NCBI GenBank assembly: GCA_031549115.1
Contig: JAVBQJ010000070.1
Coordinates: 1-18,850 of the forward strand
Source of the DNA: JAVBQJ01 sp031549115
Lineage (GTDB): Bacteria > Verrucomicrobiota > Lentisphaeria > Victivallales > Victivallaceae
Length of the DNA: 18,850 bases
Reading direction: 5' to 3'
Shown here: positions 1-7,104 of the stretch, one piece after another
Position numbering within the stretch: the stretch's first letter is position 1
How the letters are laid out: the number at the start of each line of letters is the position of its first letter
Translations under genes and position numbers: made by a program
Notes under the pieces: model-generated
Seen by the model: the letters and a program-made list of their open reading frames with translations, nothing else
Told to the model about the DNA's origin: nothing
The model's database searches: none

Positions 1-134
1 AAAAACGATTTTGCAAAGACAGATTGCTTCGAACCTCATGGACGCATGGGTAAGGGAGAGTTTGCTTTGAAAAGGAAAGATTTTACAGAAAATACAAGAA
101 AAGTTGCGAAAGCTACTTGACAAAACCTATCATA
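1..134. other. Left-edge sequence beyond the IS break
   Basis: This AT-rich stretch lies past the point where the transposase similarity stops. On the plus strand one frame is open from the window edge to a TGA at 118-120 and could be the 3' end of a gene entering from the left, but its roughly 39 residues match nothing I recognise. It is probably whatever replaced the 3' part of the IS3 element. Confidence 0.3.
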
Positions 135-1049
135 GAAGGACTGCCGGACTTTCAGTTCCCGAAGATGCTTGCGGAATGTGAAAGCGGTATATTGAACGCC
201 TTGATCGGAATGAAAGGTCAACCCATCCGGCCGACCGCGATTTTCAAAAGCAGCATCGAACATGTTTTTGACGAATGGCACGTCGGCAGTTTCCGCGACA
301 TTATACGAAACAATGACACGAGCATAAAGATCAATAATCACGCCGATGGAGCAAAGCACGTCTTTGACATAGACATGGGTAATATCGCTTACCCAGACCA
401 TATTCGGCGCTTCTGTTATGAATTTTTGTTGAATTCGATTGCGAAAAACTTTATATTTCCGGTTCGTTGTGGAAAAATATCGAAGCTGAAGCTGTTTGCA
501 GACCAAACCTATTTCTTGCATAAGGCGGCGAATATGGGCGAGGCTTGGACTATAGCCGAGTTGCTTCATCTTGAATTTGATTTTTTGCGCGCCGAATCGT
601 TCACGTGAGTTGACAAATATTTCCTTTATTAAAGGGCGCAATTCGTCATCGACAAGTTCGTATTGCTTTTTAGCAGGACTGCGCAAGGCATGATGATAAT
701 AGGTCGATTTGAGAATATTCAAAGTTCGACAGAGGGCATGAACGGTATAATCAGCCTTCAACTGGTCGATCACCGCGAATTTTTTAGCAAGCGGAGCATC
801 GAGCAAATAACCGCACCGCCGGAAGATTTCATTTTCCTTTCGCAGCGTGGCGTTTTCCCGTTCGAGTTGGTAAAAATCATGTGCGGTAACGGTTCGCTTT
901 TGGTTTCGCTTGACCGGCGAATAATCCCGAATCCAGTTATATGCCGTACTTTTACAAATGTCGTATTTTTCACACAAGGCCGGAATCGACCAGCCGCTAT
1001 TGAGAAGCGAAATAAATTCTGTTATGTTTTCCATTGTGTTATATTGCAT
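36..1049 (-). pseudogene. IS3-family transposase, 3'-truncated (catalytic Glu lost)
   Basis: This would be a DDE transposase moving an IS3-type element by copy-out/paste-in. It is a single reading frame combining the usual OrfA and OrfB parts: a helix-turn-helix at about residues 8-40, a charged coiled-coil stretch at 58-78, an HTH_21-like region at 130-190 and an rve integrase core from about 214. The first two catalytic acids are visible as D222 (VSDITHV) and D282 (FHSDQGVQY). The third, a Glu expected about 35 residues later, is absent: after VRQSF at residues 301-305 the sequence diverges into an unrelated 32-residue tail ending at 36. The protein should therefore be inactive. Having OrfA and OrfB fused without a programmed frameshift is less usual for the family. 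The start at 1049 has only a weak AGGG upstream; M6 at 1034 is an alternative. Confidence 0.85.
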
Positions 1050-1084
1050 AGCATTGCCAATTCCCTAGGTTGTTGGATCAGACA
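135..1084 (-). mobile_element. Truncated IS3-family insertion sequence (IS150-like)
   Basis: The element carries an IS3-type transposase read leftwards. The upstream end is probably near 1084: read on the minus strand, the sequence begins TGTCTGATCCAACAACC, starting with the TG tip typical of IS3-family inverted repeats and lying about 35 nt before the transposase start. The opposite end is missing because recognisable transposase similarity stops at about 135, so no second inverted repeat or target duplication can be paired. The exact boundary is inferred. Confidence 0.6.
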
Positions 1085-1174
1085 CTACTTTCAATATATT
1101 ATACACATGGAACTCAAAACATCCTTAAGTTGAATGAAGATTATGCCTATATTTTTTGCCGATTTGCAGGGATA

Positions 1175-1190
1175 TTGGCGTTATCGCCAA
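1175..1190. repeat. Short inverted repeat between IS end and HEPN gene
   Basis: TTGGCG-TTAT-CGCCAA makes a perfect 6-bp stem with a 4-nt loop, 32 nt past the 3' end of the HEPN gene. No T-tract follows on either strand, so it is not a convincing intrinsic terminator. Confidence 0.35.
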
Positions 1191-1221
1191 GAGGTCGTTA
1201 CACAAGACGAAATCTGACATA

Positions 1222-2028
1222 TTATCTATGCAAGACTCTCATATTCACGCTTTTTTCATCATCACAGTAATCATGTTTATGCCATTGCTTTTTTGAAATA
1301 ACAGAACAACGAATGCTCAATAAGTCATTAATATCTTCATCGGCGAATGTAATCGTAAATTTGTCTCGGTCATGAGAGTCCTTAAATTCATGCCCACTAC
1401 GTCGAAGCCAGCGAATAGTATACTCTGCACGGTCAAAGGAAGAGTCGATTTCTGCAGAAATCGAATATGTATCTCCTTTATAAAACACATTTGTACAAGA
1501 ATTATGCATAGAAGTAAAAAAATTTCCTAAAGAATCTGTTAATTTTATGATTGTTGGCACATTCCACATTTGTTCTTTTCCTATCTCTTTGTAGTATTCT
1601 TTGATGGCATCAATAAAATCATTGGAGTAGCATACCACTTGCTCTGCTTGGCGAATGGAAATATTGTTTGCATGGGATAAGGCATTCCTTACTGGAATAA
1701 GCTTTTCTAAGAAAAAACGCGCTTCTGCTTCGCCATGTGGGTAAATTCGATGCAATGCAATTCTAAAAAGTTTGAAGTGTTCCTGATTGGCAATGAGTGC
1801 TATTAAATCATCAAGGAATATACAATCTATCCACTTTGCATGCGCACTCCTAGTTGATTGAATTTTAATAGCTTGTTCGCGTATTGATTTTTTGATATGA
1901 TCAAAATAATTGTTTCCATACTGTTTGCGCAATAATTCATCAACAAATCGACGTCCCCATAGTTCAACTGATTCGATAGATTTTTTGCAATAAGTTCTTA
2001 AATCGTCATCAGAAAATTTGTGAAACAT
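1222..2028 (-). CDS. HEPN-domain protein with C-terminal Ig-like region
   Basis: This is a 268-residue protein whose N-terminal ~150 residues look all-helical and carry R114-N-A-L-S-H119, the R-x4-H signature of HEPN domains, many of which are RNases in toxin-antitoxin or defence systems. The surroundings (IPVRNALSHANN) resemble Swt1/abortive-infection type HEPN proteins. Residues about 180-268 read as beta-strand-rich (TYSISAEID, AEYTIRWLR, DKFTITFAD, LSIRCSVI), like an Ig/PKD-type sandwich. There is no signal peptide or membrane segment, so it is probably cytosolic. The start at 2028 is preceded by GGAG with 8 nt spacing. It stands alone with its own promoter beside a dead IS in AT-rich DNA, which suggests acquisition by transfer. 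No antitoxin or nucleotidyltransferase partner is visible within the window. Catalytic function is inferred from the motif only. Confidence 0.6.
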   Translation of the reverse strand: MFHKFSDDDLRTYCKKSIESVELWGRRFVDELLRKQYGNNYFDHIKKSIREQAIKIQSTRSAHAKWIDCIFLDDLIALIANQEHFKLFRIALHRIYPHGEAEARFFLEKLIPVRNALSHANNISIRQAEQVVCYSNDFIDAIKEYYKEIGKEQMWNVPTIIKLTDSLGNFFTSMHNSCTNVFYKGDTYSISAEIDSSFDRAEYTIRWLRRSGHEFKDSHDRDKFTITFADEDINDLLSIRCSVISKKQWHKHDYCDDEKSVNMRVLHR

Positions 2029-2064
2029 TTATATTCTCCAATTGGTATATTTTAGTATAAACAT

Positions 2065-2093
2065 ATTATACAGCCATCATAATCATGATGCAA
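2065..2093 (-). promoter_or_regulatory. Sigma-70-type promoter for the HEPN gene
   Basis: Read on the minus strand, TTGCAT (2093-2088) is followed after exactly 17 nt by a perfect TATAAT (2070-2065). The -10 box lies about 36 nt upstream of the HEPN start codon. The strength of the match suggests expression independent of neighbouring genes. Confidence 0.75.
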
Positions 2094-2359
2094 GCATCGG
2101 AGAATAAAACCTAATTTGTCTTAAAGTCGCACGTATGAATCATTGCTCGTTATTCTTCTTTTGCGAGTTTTAGTTGTGAATATGATCGACAAAGACGATA
2201 GATTTGGACGATACCTAAAATCTATATTTTGGTCCAACATTATCTTTGATTTTGATTTGCCCAAGTGGATTTCAACGAATTAGGATTTTTTCGAAAAAAC
2301 AAGATTATTGTTGTTATGACTAAGTTCAATTTGGCCCACCATTTTTTTTGTCGAAATTC
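2094..2359. other. AT-rich intergenic region, no gene seen
   Basis: No reading frame with protein-like composition was found on either strand. It contains a 14-nt perfect palindrome TTTTTTCGAAAAAA at 2286-2299 and leads into the plus-strand terminator at 2360. A short non-coding RNA read rightwards is possible, but no good plus-strand promoter was found. Confidence 0.35.
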
Positions 2360-2405
2360 CGGCGTTTTGAGCTCAAGTCAGTTCAAGACGCCGTTTTTTA
2401 TTTTT
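2360..2405 (+). terminator. Intrinsic terminator, plus direction, orphan
   Basis: CGGCGTTTTGA (2360-2370) pairs with TCAAGACGCCG (2383-2393) with one G-T wobble and a 12-nt loop, followed by TTTTTTATTTTT (2394-2405). This is a textbook rho-independent terminator for rightward transcription. No plus-strand gene lies in front of it. For the leftward AraC gene it would be poor, since the A-tract precedes the stem and no T-run follows. Confidence 0.7.
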
Positions 2406-2447
2406 CCGTCGCATACGCTGCAACAGGGTGCTTGGGGGGACCCGAAC

Positions 2448-3263
2448 TCACCCCAATTCATCCACATAGTTGGGTGGGCAGAGGTTTTGCGGGAATACGC
2501 TGTGATTTTGCCGGAACTTCACCGGCGAGGTGCCGAACGCCCCCTTGAACGCACGATAAAAGTGCTCGAGTGAAGCAAATCCGCATTCCCGGGTGATCGA
2601 TTTGATCGGCATCGCGGTGCCGGCCAAGAGATATTTGGCATGCTTGAAGCGTCGGTTCAGGATATACTGATGCGGGCTGATATGCAGGTGATCGCGAAAC
2701 AGCATGAATAAATACGATTCGCTGACATGGCACAGCCGGGCCAGATCCTTGACCGAAAGAGTATAGCTGTCGTATTGATTCAAAATCTCCATCGCTTTGA
2801 TCAGGGGCAGCGGGAAAGTGCGGTTCCGTTTCCGGTGCAAATCGCAATACGCCTCATAATAACAGCGGCTGACCATATATTCCGCCAACTGATCGTTGTC
2901 GATGTTGTCGTCGAAGAGATCCCGCATGCATACGGCGGCAAACAGCTCCAGTTCACCGAGATCGTGCCAGCTCGTGATCTGGGCGGGCCGCCGGCTGCCC
3001 CCGTCGCGGTATTTTCCCATCAGTGCCAGCGCGCTGTAACGCCCCGCTTCCCCCAGTTCTCCTATCGTCCAATCGCCCTGTTCGTGCCAGAAGATAGTGC
3101 CCGGTCCGTATTGATGCCGCTCCAGCCCCTTTCCGAAGTGCACGTTGCCGCTGGTGATGATTTCAATATAAAAATGGTCTTCGGGTATCGGCCGGGCGAT
3201 GAGTTCCTCTTCGAAATCGCTCTTGTAGTAGTATAGACCACGGCAAATTACATGATTCATCAT
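2448..3263 (-). CDS. AraC-family transcriptional regulator
   Basis: This 271-residue protein is a probable ligand-responsive activator of the divergent glycan operon. The N-terminal half (about 1-140) has the pattern of a cupin-like AraC sensor domain (FYIEIITSGNVHF, YGPGTIFWHEQGDW). The C-terminal part has two helix-turn-helix motifs: about 168-213 (SVKDLARLCHVSESYLFMLF) and about 220-252, with the family signature GFASLEHFYRAFKGAFGTSP. Length is typical for the family. The start at 3263 follows GGGAG with 10 nt spacing; a second ATG follows immediately. It has its own promoter back-to-back with the operon promoter, the usual arrangement of local AraC regulators of sugar loci. The 18-residue C-terminal extension after the second HTH is of no obvious role. 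The inducing sugar cannot be read from the sequence. Confidence 0.92.
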   Translation of the reverse strand: MMNHVICRGLYYYKSDFEEELIARPIPEDHFYIEIITSGNVHFGKGLERHQYGPGTIFWHEQGDWTIGELGEAGRYSALALMGKYRDGGSRRPAQITSWHDLGELELFAAVCMRDLFDDNIDNDQLAEYMVSRCYYEAYCDLHRKRNRTFPLPLIKAMEILNQYDSYTLSVKDLARLCHVSESYLFMLFRDHLHISPHQYILNRRFKHAKYLLAGTAMPIKSITRECGFASLEHFYRAFKGAFGTSPVKFRQNHSVFPQNLCPPNYVDELG

Positions 3264-3277
3264 TATCGCGATTCTCC

Positions 3278-3377
3278 CGGTTTTCAGTAATATACACGCG
3301 GCAATGCGGTTTTCAACTTATCAAATAGTATAATTGCTTAAAGGATTGTAGTTTTTGTTAATTGACTTTTGCGGCAA
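3278..3377. promoter_or_regulatory. Candidate operator repeats in the divergent promoter region
   Basis: Two direct repeats are visible. CGGTTTTCA occurs at 3278-3286 and 3307-3315, 29 bp apart. GCGGCAA occurs at 3298-3304 and 3371-3377, placing one copy in the spacer of each of the two divergent promoters. AraC proteins often bind direct half-sites at such positions. Binding is inferred; short repeats can arise by chance. Confidence 0.35.
3289..3316 (-). promoter_or_regulatory. Promoter of the AraC-family gene
   Basis: On the minus strand TTGAAA (3316-3311) and TATATT (3294-3289) are separated by 16 nt, with the -10 box about 25 nt before the start codon. One copy of a 9-nt direct repeat overlaps the -35 box, which would fit autoregulation. 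Confidence 0.5.
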
Positions 3378-3390
3378 AATTTGGTATAAT
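3362..3390 (+). promoter_or_regulatory. Sigma-70-type promoter of the glycan operon
   Basis: TTGACT (3362-3367) and a perfect TATAAT (3385-3390) are separated by exactly 17 nt. This lies 63 nt upstream of the prepilin-like start codon. No other comparable promoter was noticed between this point and the MFS gene, so it probably drives all seven genes. Confidence 0.75.
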
Positions 3391-3453
3391 TATACTGTTG
3401 ATTTTCGAATTGCAACGATGACCCGCAAAAACCAAAGGAAGGGAATTGTATTT

Positions 3454-4125
3454 ATGAAAGTCCGAAAATTCACACTCATTGAATTGCTGGTAGTGATTGC
3501 GATCATCGCCATCCTCGCCAGCATGCTGCTGCCGGCGCTGTCCAAAGCCCGGGCGGCGGCGCAGACCAGCAAATGTCTGAACAACATCAAGCAGCACAGC
3601 CTGTTCGTGACCATGTACGCCAATGACTGGGATGATTACTTCGTTCCCAGTGTCCATCTTTTCAAGGGCCAGTACTGGTCGTGGTTCGTGATCATGTACG
3701 AAAATTACAATCCGTCGAAAAACGCGTATGTCTGCCCCAGCGCCACCGTCAGCTGCCAGTTCGACTCCGGCTGGCCCGGCGGTTTCTACGTGCCGGCGGG
3801 GCTGGACGGCGTCAACGATGTCTGCAGCTATGCCACCAACGGCGACCTTTGCGCTTACGACAACACCGGCGCCGCCACCTATTACCGCTTGACATCGATC
3901 AAGAACAGCAGCAAAGCCCCCGTCGTCTGCTGCGCCACCCGGTTGTACTACTTTCCCTACGTCTACAAACACTGGATGTACGATGAGGTCGAATCCGGCG
4001 CCGTGGACAAAACGGGCTTCTACCGGCACAACGGCAACCAGTCCAGCAATTACGCCTTTGCCGACGGCCATGCCGAAGGCGTCAGGTATGCCAGTACCGT
4101 CAACGATTACGCATGGTATCCATAA
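3454..4125 (+). CDS. Prepilin-like protein (N-methylation motif, H-x-DG domain)
   Basis: A 223-residue exported pseudopilin-like protein. The N-terminus MKVRKFTLIELLVVIAIIAI is a type IV pilin/type II secretion class III signal: short basic leader, then F6-T-L-I-E10 (Glu at mature +5) and a ~20-residue hydrophobic helix. The usual Gly before the cleavage site is Lys5. The C-terminus has H192...D204-G205-H (NYAFADGHAE), matching the H-x-DG region found in the large prepilin-like families of Lentisphaerae and Planctomycetes; here 11 residues rather than 9 separate H and DG. Nine cysteines in the body could form disulfides. The start at 3454 has GGAAGGG 10 nt upstream; an in-frame extension back to 3355 overlaps the promoter and is rejected. 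It is the first gene of the operon, 24 nt before the next, suggesting a surface role in glycan capture rather than generic piliation. That role is inference. Confidence 0.88.
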   Translation: MKVRKFTLIELLVVIAIIAILASMLLPALSKARAAAQTSKCLNNIKQHSLFVTMYANDWDDYFVPSVHLFKGQYWSWFVIMYENYNPSKNAYVCPSATVSCQFDSGWPGGFYVPAGLDGVNDVCSYATNGDLCAYDNTGAATYYRLTSIKNSSKAPVVCCATRLYYFPYVYKHWMYDEVESGAVDKTGFYRHNGNQSSNYAFADGHAEGVRYASTVNDYAWYP

Positions 4126-4149
4126 GCCGGATCCCTGGAGAAAATGAGT

Positions 4150-4737
4150 ATGTTTGCCCGGATTTCCCTTCTCACCGCGCTCGGAGCGGCAGTCGTCGCT
4201 TTCGGCGCCGGGGCCGGCCCGGTATCGCTCCGGCCGTCGCAAGCCGACCGGATCGCCGGCTGCGGCGTCGAAAAAAACACCTATGAGATCGGCGGTATTT
4301 TCGGTCACTGGCTGCTGGCGGGGCACGCCAACCAACTCGAACGCAACGACCGCAGCGTCATCCGCTTCGATCTGGCCCGGCAGATTGTCCGCGGCGGGGT
4401 CGACCGGGCGGTATTGCGCACCCGGCAGAGCCACTTCGGCTACCGGGACGAAACGGTCCGGCTCGAAGTTCTCACCGCGGAGTGGCCGCAGCTCACCGCC
4501 AACACGCTTTTGACCAATCAGACGCGGACGATCGCGGAATACACCGTATCCGCGGGCACCGCCGATACGGAATTATGCTTCGATGTGACGGACTTCGTCA
4601 ATGCCGGTCTGCTTCGGGGAAACGGCTCTTTGCTGTTCCGCTTTTCCAGTCTCACCGCGGCACGGGAGGGCAATCCGCAAACGGAGGCATGCGGCGTCAC
4701 CATTCACGAAAACGACATTGAATTATCGATCGACTGA
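4150..4737 (+). CDS. Secreted DNRLRE-like beta-sandwich protein
   Basis: This 195-residue exported protein has an N-terminal signal peptide (basic start, hydrophobic residues about 5-20, likely cleavage around GAGA-GP). The rest looks like a single beta-rich domain of the DNRLRE/CBM96 type: SVIRFDLARQI, DRAVLRTRQ, VRLEVLTAEWPQLTANT, a TELCFDVTDFVN segment and a final LLFRFSSL strand. This strand order (R-x-FDL ... W ... FDVT..V) is the family hallmark. Such domains act as carbohydrate-binding or structural modules, often appended to enzymes; here the module stands alone. Two starts are close: the ATG at 4144 is only 3 nt from GGAG, whereas the ATG at 4150 has 9 nt spacing and is preferred. 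It sits between the pilin-like gene and the secreted hydrolase, so a substrate-binding accessory role is plausible. Confidence 0.6.
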   Translation: MFARISLLTALGAAVVAFGAGAGPVSLRPSQADRIAGCGVEKNTYEIGGIFGHWLLAGHANQLERNDRSVIRFDLARQIVRGGVDRAVLRTRQSHFGYRDETVRLEVLTAEWPQLTANTLLTNQTRTIAEYTVSAGTADTELCFDVTDFVNAGLLRGNGSLLFRFSSLTAAREGNPQTEACGVTIHENDIELSID

Positions 4738-4761
4738 CCCAAATCAAGGATCTTGCTCAGC

Positions 4762-7104
4762 ATGAAACACTGGCTCATGATATTACTGATCACCGCAAGC
4801 TGCGGTATGCCGGCCGCGGCCGGGCTCGTTGCGCCCGACGGGCGGGAATATACCGAAATTGTGATCGCCGCCGACGCCCCCGGCTCCGTCCGGCTTGCCG
4901 CCGAGGAGTTTGTCCGGCATATCGCCCGTGCCACCGGGAAAGCGCCGTTGCCGGTCCGTGCCGACGGAATCGGCAGCGGCAACGGCCCGGCGGTTTTCAT
5001 CGGCCGTTCCCCGGCCACGGTTCGGGCCGACATCGCGTTGGATTCCCTGCGCGATGACGGTTTCCGGATCGTATCCCGGCCGGATGCGCTGTATCTGGCC
5101 GGAGTCGACAACTACGGCCCCGACCCCGTGCTGGAGATCAATCCGTGGCGGGCGCAGGAGATGGTCAACTCCGAACTGGAATTGTGTGCTCTGGGCAGCT
5201 CCGGCACACTCTACGCCGTGTATCGTTTCCTGCAGGAATATATCGGGTACCGGTGGGTCTGGCCCGGCGAATCGGGAACGGTGGTGCCGCAGAGAAGCAC
5301 CATCGCCGTTCCGGAATTTGCGCTCGAAGACGCGCCCGACTTCGCCTACCGTTACGCCTGGTTTCACATGGCGTTTCTCGCGCCGGAGCAGCTGCTCTGG
5401 TTCAAGCGGATCGGCCTGGGCGGCAGCTTTCCGGTATTCGCCAATCACAGCTACAATCTGTTCACCGCCCAATACCAGGATACGCATCCGGAGTATTTCG
5501 CCCTCGCGGACGGCGAGCGCGATACCGGAGGCCGCTGCGCCATTTCGGGCGGCGGACACCTGTGTCTGACCAATCCCGAGGTGGTGGAGGCTTTCGCAAA
5601 ATTGGCGTGCGACTATTTCGATCAGAACCCGGCGCAGAATGTCTTCCCGGCGGTGCCGATGGACGGGCTGAACCGGGTCTGCGAATGCCCCTCCTGTCAG
5701 GCGGAGGTCGATTATGACAAACCGGTCTCCAATCGTTTTTCCAATCATATCTTCCACTTTGCCAACCAGGTGGCCAAACGGGTGGGTGAACTGCGGCCGG
5801 GAAAATTCATCTCCTGTCTGTCCTACCCCAATCATGCCGGGATTCCCGACCGGATCGAAAAATTCGCACCGAATCTCATGGTCATCGTCGTCTATTCGCG
5901 GATGAAAACCATGTATGTCCGCGGCTACGCCGACACGATCCGCGCGGAACTGGAAGCTTGGAGCCGGATCACCGGCCAGCTCTACACCTGGAATCACTAT
6001 CTCGAACACTGGAACGAATGGCAGGGCTTCCCCGTCGGCACGCCCGAAATGTACCAGGACGAATACCGTTTCCTCCAATCGCTCGGCAGCTGGAAGGGCG
6101 AATTCATCGAAGCGGAGGGGCAGAGCAGCCTGGATGAACTCGCCATGCCGGGGACCCAACATCTCGGTTTGTTGTTGTCCGCCCGCTGCATGTGGCACCC
6201 GGATTTCGACCTGGAGGCGTTCATGCTCGATTATTATCACAGCTTCTACGGCCCGGCGATGGCGCCGATGCGGGATTTCTGGACGACCGCGTTTGAACGC
6301 TTTCAAAGCATGTCGGGAAAAATCCTGGCGCACAAAGAACGGATGGTCCCCGAAGACGTATTCGACGACACCACCATCGCCCGTCTGTCCGAAGACCTGC
6401 GGGAAGCCCGTGAGCTGGTGGCGGACGACAGCGTTTATGCCCGGCGCATCGGGATTGTTTCCGGGGAATTCCTCCCGATGGCGCAGCGGTTGCTGCGCTT
6501 CGCGGAGGCGGGCGACCGCGAGCTGGCGGTCCCGTCCGATACCGATGCCGCCGTCCCGGTACGCATGGTCGGCAAGCGGGGTGACGAAGCGCTGCCCGCC
6601 ACCTGGGTACGCGTGCATGGCGACGACCGGAATTTGTATTGCGACTTCTACTGCTATACCGACGCAGCCGCGGATCGGCCGGTGCCGGTGCTGCCGCGGG
6701 ACGACTATGCGCTGTGGGAACGCGACGTGATCGAAATTTTTCTCGCGCCGGATCCGGAGGAGCCGCAGAAGTGCTTCCAGATCGCCGTCGACTTCGGCGG
6801 CAACATCTGGGATGGCCGCTATTTCATCGGCGGTGTCCGCAGCGAGGATTGGAATGCGAAAAACCTCAAAGTGGCGACACATCCGGAAGCCGGGCGGACG
6901 GTCGTTTCGGTGACCATCCCGTTTGCGGACCTGGAAATGGCGCATCCGGCGGGAAAATCCGTGCGCGCCAATTTTTACCGGAATTATGCGCCGGAGCTGC
7001 AACAGGAGGCGGCCTCTTGGTCACCGACTTTTACGCAGGGGCATTACATCCCCGAACGCTTCGGCAGATTGAAATTCGAAAAGCAACAGGATACAGAAGA
7101 ATGA
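4762..7104 (+). CDS. Secreted DUF4838-family glycoside hydrolase (GH163-like)
   Basis: A 780-residue exported enzyme-like protein. After a signal peptide (MKHWLMILLITASCGMPAAA) comes an alpha/beta domain at about 30-180, like the N-terminal domain of GH20/GH67 enzymes (SVRLAAEEFVRHI, GTLYAVYRFLQEYIGYRWVW). Then follows a DUF4838-like region, about 180-560, with C307-E-C309-P-S-C312, a small Cys cluster typical of this family, and the W-rich segment YTWNHYLEHWNEW. The C-terminal ~180 residues (from about 600) look like a CBM9-type sugar-binding domain (LYCDFYCYTD, WERDVIEIFLAPD, VTIPFADL). From memory, DUF4838 underlies GH163, whose studied members are endo-beta-N-acetylglucosaminidases on complex N-glycans; I have not assigned catalytic residues. 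The ATG at 4762 is chosen over an in-frame TTG at 4753, because AAGGA lies 11 nt before the ATG but only 2 nt before the TTG. Its stop overlaps the next start as ATGA. Confidence 0.75.
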   Translation: MKHWLMILLITASCGMPAAAGLVAPDGREYTEIVIAADAPGSVRLAAEEFVRHIARATGKAPLPVRADGIGSGNGPAVFIGRSPATVRADIALDSLRDDGFRIVSRPDALYLAGVDNYGPDPVLEINPWRAQEMVNSELELCALGSSGTLYAVYRFLQEYIGYRWVWPGESGTVVPQRSTIAVPEFALEDAPDFAYRYAWFHMAFLAPEQLLWFKRIGLGGSFPVFANHSYNLFTAQYQDTHPEYFALADGERDTGGRCAISGGGHLCLTNPEVVEAFAKLACDYFDQNPAQNVFPAVPMDGLNRVCECPSCQAEVDYDKPVSNRFSNHIFHFANQVAKRVGELRPGKFISCLSYPNHAGIPDRIEKFAPNLMVIVVYSRMKTMYVRGYADTIRAELEAWSRITGQLYTWNHYLEHWNEWQGFPVGTPEMYQDEYRFLQSLGSWKGEFIEAEGQSSLDELAMPGTQHLGLLLSARCMWHPDFDLEAFMLDYYHSFYGPAMAPMRDFWTTAFERFQSMSGKILAHKERMVPEDVFDDTTIARLSEDLREARELVADDSVYARRIGIVSGEFLPMAQRLLRFAEAGDRELAVPSDTDAAVPVRMVGKRGDEALPATWVRVHGDDRNLYCDFYCYTDAAADRPVPVLPRDDYALWERDVIEIFLAPDPEEPQKCFQIAVDFGGNIWDGRYFIGGVRSEDWNAKNLKVATHPEAGRTVVSVTIPFADLEMAHPAGKSVRANFYRNYAPELQQEAASWSPTFTQGHYIPERFGRLKFEKQQDTEE

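Noticed and set aside
117..1133. Plus-strand frames over the IS element
   Set aside because: They are mirrors of the transposase gene and show no protein family features.
3355..3453. N-terminal extension of the pilin-like protein
   Set aside because: It begins inside the promoter with no ribosome binding site and would bury the class III signal, which must be near the N-terminus.
3358..4434. 358-codon minus-strand open frame over the pilin-like and DNRLRE genes
   Set aside because: Composition is Gly/Val/Ala-rich without structure, and it runs across the operon promoter and two genes on the other strand.
4783..7002. 739-codon minus-strand open frame opposite the DUF4838 gene
   Set aside because: Same explanation: antisense mirror of a GC-rich gene, no start signals or recognisable domains.
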